This document shows, in pieces, positions 21,758-32,500 of a DNA stretch of 64,000 nucleotides. Source of the DNA: Malurus cyaneus samueli (lineage: Eukaryota; Chordata; Aves; Passeriformes; Maluridae). The translations under genes and the position numbers were made by a program. Within the stretch, counting starts at the first letter, position 1. Every line of letters starts with the position of its first letter. The stretch lies in assembly GCA_009741485.1 (NCBI GenBank), contig CM019220.1, forward strand, positions 24,394,646 to 24,458,645, in the 5' to 3' direction. The notes under the pieces were generated by a model that saw only the letters and a list, made by a program, of their open reading frames with translations, ran no database searches and had not been told where the DNA came from.

Positions 21758-22115
21758 TGGAGAAAAGAAGGTTGTATGGAGACCTCATAGCAGCCTTCCA
21801 GTATCCCTATAGGGAAGCTGGAGAAGGACTCTTCCTCAGGAACTGTAGTGGTAGGACAAGAGAGAATGGGTTCAAACTGAAATAAATGAAATTTAGATTA
21901 GATACTTAAGAAATTCTGTAGTGTGAGGATGGTAAGGCACCAGAACAGGCTCCCCAAAGAAGCTGTGGATGGCCCATCCCTAGAGAGTTCAAGGACAGGT
22001 TGGATGGAGCACTGAGCAACCTCATCTAGTGGAAGATGTTTCCTGCCCATGGCAGGCATTTGGAATGAGATGATCTTTAAGATCCCTTCCAGCCCAAATG
22101 ATTTTATAATTTCCA
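21758..22115 (+). mobile_element. CR1 LINE 3' fragment
   Basis: About 355 bp including GGAGAAAAGAAGGTTGTATG, AGGACAAGAGAGAATGGGTT, GGCACCAGAACAGGCTCCCC and TTTAAGATCCCTTCCAGCCC, ending near ATGATTTTAT. Confidence 0.92.
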
Positions 22116-23392
22116 TTACTGTCTGAAAGCCCCATAGTGTTTAGCAAATTAAACCCTGTACTGAACGGAGAATTGACTTTAAAAGGACCAGAGCTGAGCT
22201 TGACCCAAATCTGAAGTGCTGTTTCAAACCTGACCAAAACTCGTATTTTCAGAATAAATATAGAAAGCTATTTAAATTTTAATCATTAATAAATCATAGA
22301 GCAAATAGAAGTTGTGTGTTTTAAAATAATTCTTAGCCTTTCTCTCTTGTTAATTTGATTTTGCCATACCTGTAAGAGCTGTGCTGTTACTGACAAAACT
22401 TGTGTTTCCACTGCTTGCTGCTAGACTGGTAAATGTAGATTGTGTGGTACAGACATTTTTGTGATCTAATATGCAATAAATCTTCCTGCAGGAAAGTCTA
22501 CATGCATTCCTGAAGTTTCTACATCAAGTTGCAGCAAAAGTAGTATGACAACATGGACTTAACACTGTTGCCATTAAAACTGGTGACAAAACTGTGAAGT
22601 GCTTGAGTACACACATTGATATTGGCCAAGAGCATTGTTAAAAGTCTGTGTGTATCCAAGCTACAGCGATAATTCACATAATTAATTTAGTATTAGGTCT
22701 ATATGACTGCATGGTAGTAAAAACTCCTTGTGTCAGAAATTCTTTCTTGCTGATACTGATCCTTTCCTTGTTCCAATATTCTATATGTTTTCAAGAAGTG
22801 CAGCTAACTTGGCACTATTTACAAAAAAAAAATTATAGTAACACAAGGTGCTCCTTATGATAGGATCTGAATTCAGGCTGCTGAATAATGTGAGGATTTA
22901 AAAACAGGGTTCTACTACAAAGGAGAGAGTCAGTAATTTTTCCGTCCTGTGCTGCAGCCTATTATTTGTGCAGCATGGAGATGTCTGACAGCAAAAACAA
23001 TGCAAGTAGTTACAGAGAGCTCGAGAGTTCTCCAGTGAGCTCTGTTAAGCACAAGCCTTATCAAACCAAGTAACTTTGACTCCAATGTGTTCTGTAATTT
23101 TTCTACTAATTTCAGAAGAAGAAATATTAGGATGTTACGTCATAGATGTTTCAATATGACACACAAAAACTCACAATGAATTGGCTTGGTGAAATCATTC
23201 CACTTGCTTGGCTATATATAAATTACAGATCCTGTGATTGTTACTGCTTGCAACTTCCGGAACATCCAATACAGCTAAAAAATAATTGAATATGAAATTA
23301 AACTTGGGATGCTGTTATGTTAGCTGTAGGTATGTAGGTGAGGAAGAAAAAAATTGCTCTCAGCTGTAGCTTTTGTTCTTAAATGATTTTAA

Positions 23393-23626
23393 GCTGAAGG
23401 AGTGTGAGTTTAGATTGGATATTAGGGGGAAATGCTTTACTATGAGAGTGGTGAGGCATTGGAACAGGCTGTTCAGAGAGGCTGTGGATTCCCCATCCCT
23501 GGAAATGTTAAAGGCCAGGTTAAACAGAACTCCTGGTCTAGTGGAAGGTGTTCCTGCCCATGGCAGGGGTTTGGAATGAGACGATCTTTAATGTCCCTTC
23601 CAACTCAAACCTTTCCATGATTCTTT
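23393..23626 (+). mobile_element. CR1 LINE 3' fragment
   Basis: TTTAGATTGGATATTAGGGG, GTGAGGCATTGGAACAGGCT and CTGCCCATGGCAGGGGTTTG, ending CTTTCCATGATTCTTT. Confidence 0.93.
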
Positions 23627-24717
23627 TTTGCAGTGCAACTACATGAGAAACATCTTTGTTTCAACCAGAAATATTACATTTGATGCTTTAAAAATAATTT
23701 GTAGGAGAGGAAGATAAGTATAAATATTTTTTATTAATAATAAATAACATAGCAATTTATGCTGTATAAATTTAAATAGCAATTTGAATATTTCTGATCT
23801 TTTCCGTAGACTCCATTAGTGAAAGGTCAGCTATAACCTAATTAATCATTACAACATTGTTGCTAGGTACTCCTGACTCTTGGACACCAAGCTGAGAAAT
23901 AAAAACATCTGATAAAGGCCAATGAATGAGTCAATAGCAGACTTCAGATTGGAACTCTAAGTTCTTGCTTCCTGGTTTTATTCTGAATCATAAATTGTCT
24001 TGTGATTGCTAAGTGAAGAGAGAGGTCAGTAACAATTTAACTATATTCAGGCTTCTCACATTCATTTCTATGCTTTCTATAATCAATTAGTTTAAAATCT
24101 CTGAAAGACTGAGACTGTCTGATTCTGATTTCTAAGGCAAAAAAAACTGAACTGAAAATTAAATACAAGCATTAATATGCAAAAAAGTCACAGATGGTGG
24201 TGCCACTATTAAAAAAAGAAAAGAGATTAGAAGGTTAATTCTTAAGCCTGCCTCTCATTCCCCAGACTGGGGATCCCTGCATCCCTGCTGGTTGTGCTGG
24301 CCTCTCAGCGCTGCAATCATCTCCCTAAGTAGCTGCAATAAAGGATGGCTCTCCTGGAGGTCTCTTGATGACATTCATGGCATAGAAATCTCACCATTCC
24401 TTAAAAATATATGCTTTTAGTTCCTGTGGCTTCAAGAGAAGAAAAGATGGCAGCGATGTGACTCATCTAATTGGTGATACGGCGTTTCTCTGAATTTGTT
24501 GTACATTGGTCTAGAGCAACAGCTCAGGGGAATGTGACAGCATCCTGATGGGGTGTGGGCTCTTCCCTGGGCTCTTCCCACTTCCCAGGGCAGGTGTGAT
24601 GCTCTGGGGCTGATGGAAGAGCCCTCAGAAAGCAAGGGTCACCAGCAGTGACAATGTATCACTATTACTCTGCGCAGTGCTGGGCCCCGTTCTTAATTTC
24701 AGTTGGTTAAGTAAAAA

Positions 24718-25482
24718 ATCATAGTATCATCAAGGTTGGAATAGACCTTTAATATGTTCCAGTCCAACTGTGAATCCAGCACTGCCACTGTAACTCCTAA
24801 CCACATCATTCAGTGCCAGGTCCCAGTGCCTCTTAAACACCTCCAGGGGTGCTGACTCCACCCCGCCCCGATTCCAATGCCTGACCACCGGAATAGTGAA
24901 AAAATGTTTTCTTATGTCTAATCTGAATATCTCCTGTCTTAACTTAAGGCTATGTCCTCTCGTTCTCTCACTGGCATGGCAGAAGAGACTGACCCCCACC
25001 TCACTCCACCCTCCTGTCAGGGACGTCCAGAAAGTGTTGGGGTCTCCCTGGAGCCTCTTCTTCTCCAGACTAAACAACTTTAGCTCCCTCAGCTGCTCCT
25101 TGTGGGAGCATGAGCTCCAGACCCTTCACCAGTTTCCTTGCCCTTCTCTGGACAGGTTCCAGCACCTCAACATCTTTCCTGAAGCTGAGGGGCCCAGAAC
25201 TGAACACAGCACTTGAGATGTGACCCCAGCAGTGCCAAATAAAAAGGCATATTCACTTCCCTGGTGCTGCTGGCCACACTGTTTCTGATACAGGCCAGGT
25301 GCCATTGGCCTTCTTGTTCACCTGGGCTGGCTCAGGTTCAGCTGTTCTTGACCAGCACCCCCAGGACCTTTTCTGCTGGGCAGCTTTCCAGACACTCTGT
25401 CTCCAGTCAGTAGTGCTGCATGGAGTTATTGTGGCCAAAGTATAGGATTTTCGTTTTAAGTAAAAAAAAAAAAAAAAAAAGG
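24718..25482 (-). mobile_element. 5'-truncated CR1 LINE with flanking direct repeats
   Basis: The longest well-preserved CR1 here (about 765 bp). On the minus strand it runs from the C-terminal ORF2 region to a 3' terminus ending ATGATACTATGAT. Recognisable ORF2 pieces are KILYFGHNNSMQHY and LRELKLFSLEKKRLQGDPNT, with several stops and shifts between them. The 5' junction (minus sense) is a T-rich run of about 18 nt. Near-identical 17-bp direct repeats lie on both sides: 24701-24717 AGTTGGTTAAGTAAAAA and 25483-25499 AGTTGGTTAAATAAAAA. CR1 insertions normally lack long target-site duplications. Confidence 0.88.
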
Positions 25483-25527
25483 AGTTGGTTAAATAAAAAG
25501 TGAAGTTGATTAGTAAAAACTGTGGCT

Positions 25528-25668
25528 TTCATAGACTCACAGAATGGTTTGGAAGGGACTTTAAAGACCATCTCTTCCCATCTCCCTGCCAGAGACAGGG
25601 ACAGCTTCCACCAGAGCGGGTTGCTCAAAGCCAACACCTCCAGGGATGGGGTATCCATAACTTTATTC
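25528..25668 (-). mobile_element. CR1 LINE 3' fragment abutting the NCKAP1 CpG island
   Basis: CATAGACTCACAGAATGGTT, then TTGGAAGGGACTTTAAAGAC and CACCTCCAGGGATGGGGTAT. It ends only about 20-30 bp before the GC-rich promoter begins. Confidence 0.9.
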
Positions 25669-25689
25669 GGTATAAACCTTGACGGAAAG

Positions 25690-26560
25690 TGTCCGTTCTT
25701 CCCCGTTTCGCAGCACACCTCGGGGTTCCACCCAACCCCCCTCAGGCCCCTCGCGCCCGCAAACCTGCGGCGCCTCGGAGCGCCGGCGCGGGGCGGCTCA
25801 CCTCCGCCGCAGGGGGCGCCCGAGCGCCGCCCCACGTGACCCTGCCCACGCCCGCCGAGGTACCGAGCGCCGGGCGGCGGGAGGGAGCGTGGGCCGGCTA
25901 GGCCGGCGGCCGGGGGGTGTGAGCGGCCTGGGGAGCGGAGGCAGGAGTCGCGTGTTCTGCAGCCGAGCCAGCAGAAGCTGGCCGAGAGCTCACCATCCTT
26001 AACGACGCGGCGTCGGCATGCTCACCCGGCTCTACAACATTAAGAAGGTGCGGGGGACCCCGGCGGAGAGGGGGGTGAACGAGGAACCGCCCCGGCGCGA
26101 TCCCCACCGCGCTCGGGCCGGCGCTCCGCCGGGCTTGCGGCTGTGCCGGTGCGCGCGGCTAGCGGCGGGCCCGGGAGGCTGGGCGGGAGCCGCGCCGCCC
26201 GGCCGGCAAGGGGGGGCTGGGCTTGTGCGCGCGTCGATTGGGAGGAAGGATGGAGCAAGGAGGAGGCGGGCCATCCGTCCTCGCCGAGCTGCGGAGCGGG
26301 CCTGGTCCGGCGGGCCCGAGGCGCTGCCGCCCCGCTGCGTGCGTGACTCACGCGAGCCGCGAGTGGGCACGCCGGGGCTTTCCCACGCAAACTGCCGCTA
26401 CCGAACGGAAAAAGGGTTTTGGGGTAAAATTAGTAAGTTTAATTTCGATAAGTTCGAGGCGCGCGGTTGCTTAGCAGCTCTCGGCGTGAGATGGAGAGGG
26501 AGTTCGGAGCTGCCGTGGGTGCTGGAGCTGCTCCCCGGCTGCGCAGGGAAGTGGATCCGT
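25690..26560. promoter_or_regulatory. NCKAP1: CpG island / NCKAP1 promoter
   Basis: About 870 bp of GC-rich, CpG-dense DNA around NCKAP1 exon 1. It includes a CACGTG E-box with a GAC-side extension (25833-25838, GTCACGTGGG on the opposite strand) and GC-box-like CCACGCCCGCC at about 25846-25856. TATA-less. Many long open frames on both strands here are products of base composition. Confidence 0.8.
25946..26047 (+). CDS. NCKAP1: NCKAP1 coding exon 1 (start and frame disrupted)
   Basis: The sequence matches the conserved N terminus: [11 protein letters not shown], then LTILND, RGVG and [10 protein letters not shown]. It does so in different frames. Compared with the expected 36 codons (108 nt) only 102 nt are present. 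One T is missing from the start codon (GGAGTCG where GGATGTCG is expected, 25946-25947). One codon is missing after TCGCGT. One A is missing near 25987 (GAGAGCTC for GAGAAGCTC), and one C near 26006 (GACGCGG for GACCGCGG). The only intact in-frame start is ATG 26018-26020, equivalent to human Met27, preceded in frame by TAA at 26000-26002. The donor is AAGAAG/GTGCGG. Confidence 0.8.
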
Positions 26561-29500
26561 GTTGGCCTGGGTGAGGTGGCTCGGCCGTGCAGGAAGCTGT
26601 AGGTCTGAGTGTTGAGAGAAGGATGGGTCACGCCTTCGTGCTCGGTTAATTTATCTCCTAGAGTCATCGTTGTGCTTTCCTGTAGGAAAGAATTTAGTTC
26701 ATGGGTACAGAATCATAAAATTATTTGGGTTGGAAGGGGACCTTGCAGATCATCTAGTTCCACCCCTGCACTGGGTGTTTGTATCCATTCCAGCTTCATT
26801 TTCCTGGTGAGTGATGTATCACCTGAAAGTGTATGGCTCCTCTACCCCCTTCCAGTAATAAATATTAACTAGGAGTTTATTGCTTTGCCTTGAACACAAT
26901 TATTTGAGAGGTTTTTCTTATTTCAAGGAAAATGCTAGTTACTACCTTCGAGCAGCGAATATGCCTTTGTGGGTTCAGCACATTAAAATCTCCAAGCTGT
27001 TCTCATGCTGGGTTCAGCTGCAATGGTAAAGGGAATTTGAGAGTTTTAGGTGCTTACTTGGTCCTCGGACTTCTGGACCCAGGTTTCTGTCAGGAGTGAC
27101 CCTGCCTGACTGATGTAAATAATGTGTTTTGTCAAAGTTTTTTGCTCATGTGGGAGACCAGAAGGAGTAGGGACTACCAAGTGCAATGTTAATTTTCGTT
27201 AAAGTGTTTTTTCAGGAAAATAAACAACAACCAAGTGATTGAAGTATTTAAAAGTCAGCGTTCATCTAAAGCCATTTCAGTATTTGATGTGCACTTGGGT
27301 GTTTCTGCAAATCTTCACTGGCATAAATAAAGCATTCTGACTAAATAATTGCAAGTTCCTGTCTTTAGAAAGGTTCCTTTTAGTCTGCAGTTTTGTACAT
27401 TGGAAAATCCCTTCAGTTTAATAATGGTAACAATATAATAACTTCTATCAAACAGAAATTCAGTTTATGGGGAGTACCATCAAAAGGAATAAGTCATTTG
27501 TGTGTGCTCGTGTTGCATTTTGAGAGAAATATACCAGGTGGAAAATGAGCAAGGGGAATTTCTCTCCTGCTTTGCCAGGCAGGAAACAGGACTGGAGAAA
27601 TTAAACCTTGTCTTGACAGCTCTGCCTTAGCGATTGTGAGTCTGGGCTCTGTTTGCATTCCCAGTGTTCTGATACAGGGACACTTAGTCCTGTTGAGTGG
27701 TCTGGTGCCTACTGACCCGTTTCTCCTTTGCACATTTGGATTGGCAGAGTCCTGAGCATGTTGGCCCATATGGTGGTGGCCTGTGCTGTTACTCATTTCT
27801 AGAAGTGATGCAGGTGGACAGCCTCTGTAGGGGAGCATCAGCACTGGGGGCGACTCCACCTTTTCCTGCACATGCCAAGAACCGAGTCCAAAATTGCTAG
27901 GTCTTGCATACAGAGAGAGAGTAGGCATGACTGACCAAGTGGCTTGATTATTGTGTCGTGTAGTTTTGCAAATCTGAAGATGTCCCAGGCACAACTCTTG
28001 TGTATTCATGTAGTGATTTGTGATTCAAATAGTTGTTTTCTTCAGCTGCAGTCAGTATTGCTTGAGGGAGGGAACTGGCTAGCTCAGATAGTGAGCCCAG
28101 AAGTCTCGGGACTGATTACTGTATTTTATTGTGAGTCTCTCTTCAGCCCAGCTGCAACACTGCTGACTGCTTGGAACACTTTAGTTTTGTTTATTTCTTC
28201 TTTTTTTTTTCCTCTCTGTAAGCTGTCAATTCCAAAACTGCTGTTTAAGATTCTGTCATAGCTTCCTCCATTGAAGATGATACTGAAACTCAGTCTACTA
28301 GATAACCACACAATATGTGGGTTTGCGGTTAAAGGAAATGGTTAAGACTTTTTTTAATAAGAGGAAGTTAGCGGTTGAAGTATATGTAGCAGCAGTAGAG
28401 ATTGCTGTAGATGCTGTCTAGAGAATACAGATTTTCAAGAAATCAGAACTTTCTCAACTGTTAGAAACAAAGCAGAAAAATTTTACTTAACCAAAGAATC
28501 ACAGAAAGTATTAAAAGCAGTTAGAAACATAGTTTCTTAGTGCTTCCTCATCTTATAGAAATTTTAGTTTTGTTGCTGTTGTGCTTATAGCAGATAGAAG
28601 TTCATAGTTTCCTGTTTACTGACCTTCTGTGCCACTGTTGTCTTTTGAAACAGTTAAAAGTTTGTTGTTCTTAAGACAGAGTATTGGAGAATGTTTTTTT
28701 TCCTCTGAAAGTGACATGGAAATTATGAAAAGGGGGGTTACTGAGGTAATATTGGATGATGAGACAGAACTTACATTTCCACCCTGTTTTTTTTTTTTTA
28801 TTTTTTTTTTTTTGGTTTTGTTTTTTTTTGTTGTTGTTGTTTCTTTTTGGTTGCTGGTGTTATTTTGAAGGTTAGCCCTTTGCTTGCTGCTTTCAGCTGC
28901 CGTTTGCATTGAGACCAGTATTAATCCTGAAGTTGGAACTCTTACTGTTGCGGTTTCTCTCTTGGTTTGTTCCTTCTGTTTTTTAAGAATTTATCCAGTT
29001 ACCTAGGCTATTGTCTACCCTGTAACTCTTTTGTCATTACTTGCCTGCAGCTGCACCTCTATAAATCAAAGACAGAGGGGGTTTTTCATGCTATCGTGGC
29101 TCAGGTGGAATTTGGATTTCTTGGCTATCTTCCAGAGCAGAGCCAATCTTGTATTGGAAAGCTTTGTATAAATGCTGCCTTTATTTTCAACTGTTTGTTT
29201 GAGAGTGGTGGCAACAGAGAATAATCTTTTTTGTGGGCCTGTCTTTTGTTTATTTATAAAGTCTTTGGATACTGGGATGTGTTTACACTAAGAGATTTCT
29301 TCTTGAAATACCTGAAGTAGAGATTTAGCCAGAGCAATTCAAAGGGATGGGATTTTGATGCGTGTTAAAGCAGTGTTACAGTCAACTGACCTGTTAGAGA
29401 TGAAAGTTAGGGTTTTGAAGTATTTAGAATATGTTAATCAAACATGATGAGTCTGTTAGCATTAATTGCTTTGTTAGCAGTGTTCTGATATTTTTCACAG

Positions 29501-32500
29501 CATAGGTTTTATGTTTGTTTGTGAGACGTTTTTTAAATGTCAGTAGCAAAGCAAATTTTTTTTGAGTTTCCCAACTTGATTACATAGTATCTGAAAAATG
29601 AGAATCTTAAACCAGTTCTTAGATGTGAACTGCATAATCAAACAGAAGTCATTGATAAGGACCTTGCTAAATGTTTGCAGAGGCTCTAGCTGACTTCATA
29701 TTTTCTTTAAAGATGTAGTGGTGGAAATAGATTTTTGCCTATATTGAGGATGTTACTACTTAAAAGTTGTAAAAGCTAGTTGGTTGTTTTATTAATAGAT
29801 CCAGTCCGTAAGGTGTACAGTTTTGCTCAGACAGTTGAGTGGTTTTACAGGAAAGCAGTAGGAGAAATTTTAGGTGACTGGAAGACCATGCAAAAGTTTC
29901 AATCTGCAGAGCTCTGAAATTTGTAAGGGTGGAGAATTAGATCATCCTCTGGACGCAGCTCTGTGCTGGAGTGCAGACCTTTGAGCTGAGATGAAAAGCT
30001 CACCAATCATTTAGTTTTGAATTGTATGGTTGTTGTCGAGCAAGTAATGTCAGGTAATGTCTTCAGGTCACTGGTCAGTGTCTCGGGGGAGATATTGCTT
30101 CCACAGATGTCAGCAGTTTTTTAAAGATTAAAATGATAGTATATGTTTGTGTCTGTGTCTTGGAGGAAAGGCTTGTAATGTGGTCTCGTTGATAAGTGAA
30201 GGAGGAAGCCCCAAAAAAACTCAGTGCTGGGAACTAAAAAAAATATTCCTTTGCTCAGGAAGCAAACACTAACTGATGATACCAGATCATGCTAGTTTTT
30301 TTTCCACTCAGAAAAGCAACGAAATTTGTAATGAAACAGTAAGACCTTCTAATAAAATAAAAATGTCCCATGGTGTCTTCTAAAATACAGAAAGTGGATT
30401 TTTCCTTTTGTGTCAAGAGTAGATGCCCAGAATTATCCTGCCTTGTTTCTTGGCTTACAAATACAGGTTACCTTCCCTCCTCCTCACCACCCCAATCACT
30501 TTTCATTTGTCTGTTGTGTTGACAGAAAACCAAATCTGGTTTTAGTTGCAAGAGATTTGTAGAAATGTATGCAGAGGAGATACACCTAAAAAGTAGTAAC
30601 AGTTCCCATTTTAGGTTCAGAATAGACAGGGCTTTCCCATTGCCTTACTTCTTTTTATTAAGATGTTATTTTATAAATTGCATTGAGGAAAAATTTTGTG
30701 CCAGTGAAACTTCTCTTAACTTTTTTTTATCCTTTACATTTCACCTGCCCCACATTTGATTAGTAGAACCAAGTTCTTAAACAGGTGACAATGTGAATTT
30801 CTCACTGTGCAGATAGTGTGAATATATTGTTCATCGATGAGGTGATGGGTCACTCTGGTGTGACCAGCTTAGAAGATACTTCACTTGTTTGCCTTGGCAA
30901 CGCTTCCGACGTGACCTCATCTGATCGTTCTCATGAACAATCTAAGGAAGTGCAGTCTGGATGAAGTTGTGATGATGAAAGCAGATGGATCACCATATTA
31001 GGGAATGATTGTGAGGGTCTGGTCAGTGAGGGATCAATGGGGTTTTGTTGGGGCGTGTATTAACCTCTGGTTTCAGTCACTCTTTGCATCGACAACCTAG
31101 ATGATGACTACAGTGTGCTTAATAAATTTATATGTGGGACACTGGGACAAGCTACTGAGCCTAACTGAAATTCAGTTTGAGTTTAAAAATTGTAGGTATG
31201 GTCTAACAGACTTGGAGGTGGCTGAGCAAGTATAATTGTGAGCTATTTTGTGCTTAGTGGAATTTGAAGGGCAAAATGAGTAGTAATGAGATATCAGGTC
31301 TGGAGAAAATAGCTGGGAAAGGTTAGGGCAAACAAGAGCCGGGTAAGTTTTGTTGCAAAAAATCAGGAATGACATGAGATTGTATAAATGTGTAAGCAAG
31401 ATAATCTGAAGGAAAAGTAAGTAGTTTTTTGCTCTACATTTCCTTCATTGAGATTCATTGAAAACATATCTAGTTGACCATTCTTTTCAAGGAAGATGGA
31501 GAAAATTCCAAGCAGAATAATAAAGACTGGTGGTGCAGAAAACTGCACCCATTAAAAAAAAAGGGACTTTTTTTCCAAGTCAGCCTAAAGGTAATACAAA
31601 TTTTTAAGTATATAGGACTGCTGTAGAGAGATGAGGAATAGTTTGTGCCATCCACTATGACCACCAGAGTTCAAGAAGTGATGGTTTGAATTAAATATTG
31701 GAAAACTAAATTTAATACTGTAGAAGACTATGAGAATATTTTTGAATGTAGCCTGTTTGAGACCTGTAAGTAAGGATTTGGCAGACATGTCCCAGCAGCA
31801 ACACAGATACAGTTGATCCTGCCTTGGAACAGGAGAGATAGGTAGGCAAATTATCAAGGTCCTTTCTAGCCTTTTCTTTTGATTTCACATGAATTTACAT
31901 TTTGTGTGATTGAATTTCTGAGTAGCAATACACTAAGATTTAAAGTAAGGTGTATACTTAGGGTTCAACACAGACCAAATAATGACTGAACGCAGGGAAG
32001 ATGTGTTGCTTAGATCTAGGAAACACTAGACTGACTGTAACACCTTTAACTGTAATTTTGAATTGATATGAAGCTACATTATCTTTCAAATTTTGAACCC
32101 TAGTACATAAAAAGTTCAACAAGTATCAAATTTCTGATAATGTTGAGCCATATTTTGGATGTGACCAAGGCCTTTAGAGAGTCTTCATAAAGTAGTTACA
32201 TAGAGACTTTCTTCTGCTTACAGATCTTGGTTGAAACTATTACCATAATTTGTATCAAGATACAAGCAAAGGTTTACCTTTCATCAAGTAACATTTGTGT
32301 AACTACAAGCATAAGCAATGTAATTCACTTAGTACAAGATCATCCTGGCAATGCTGGTGTAGGACAGTTAAAATTTAGCCATCAAAAGTTAATACTATAA
32401 CTAATTATTAAACTACAGTAATTTGTTCATGACCAACTAATTCTTGCATCCTGGGTAGACTTTAAGAGGACAAGTGTTATTCACAAAACTTATCTGGAAC

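Larger units (their letters stand above)
11950..25680. other. DUSP19-NCKAP1 intergenic region (divergent promoters)
   Basis: 13.7 kb of mostly AT-rich sequence between the two CpG islands. It contains five CR1 fragments, small tandem duplications and the exon-like segments described separately. No recognised gene is expected here from human synteny. The longest single open frame (14741-15187, plus) has no recognisable motif. Confidence 0.7.

Noticed and set aside
22120..22237. Minus-strand open frame FETALQIWVKLSSGPFKVNS... with acceptor-like start
   Set aside because: It reads directly into a CR1 tail, has no donor and no partner exon.
25407..26667. Many long open frames on both strands around NCKAP1 exon 1
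   Set aside because: Stop-poor because of GC richness. They are Arg/Pro/Ala-rich without homology, and the true exon 1 is short.
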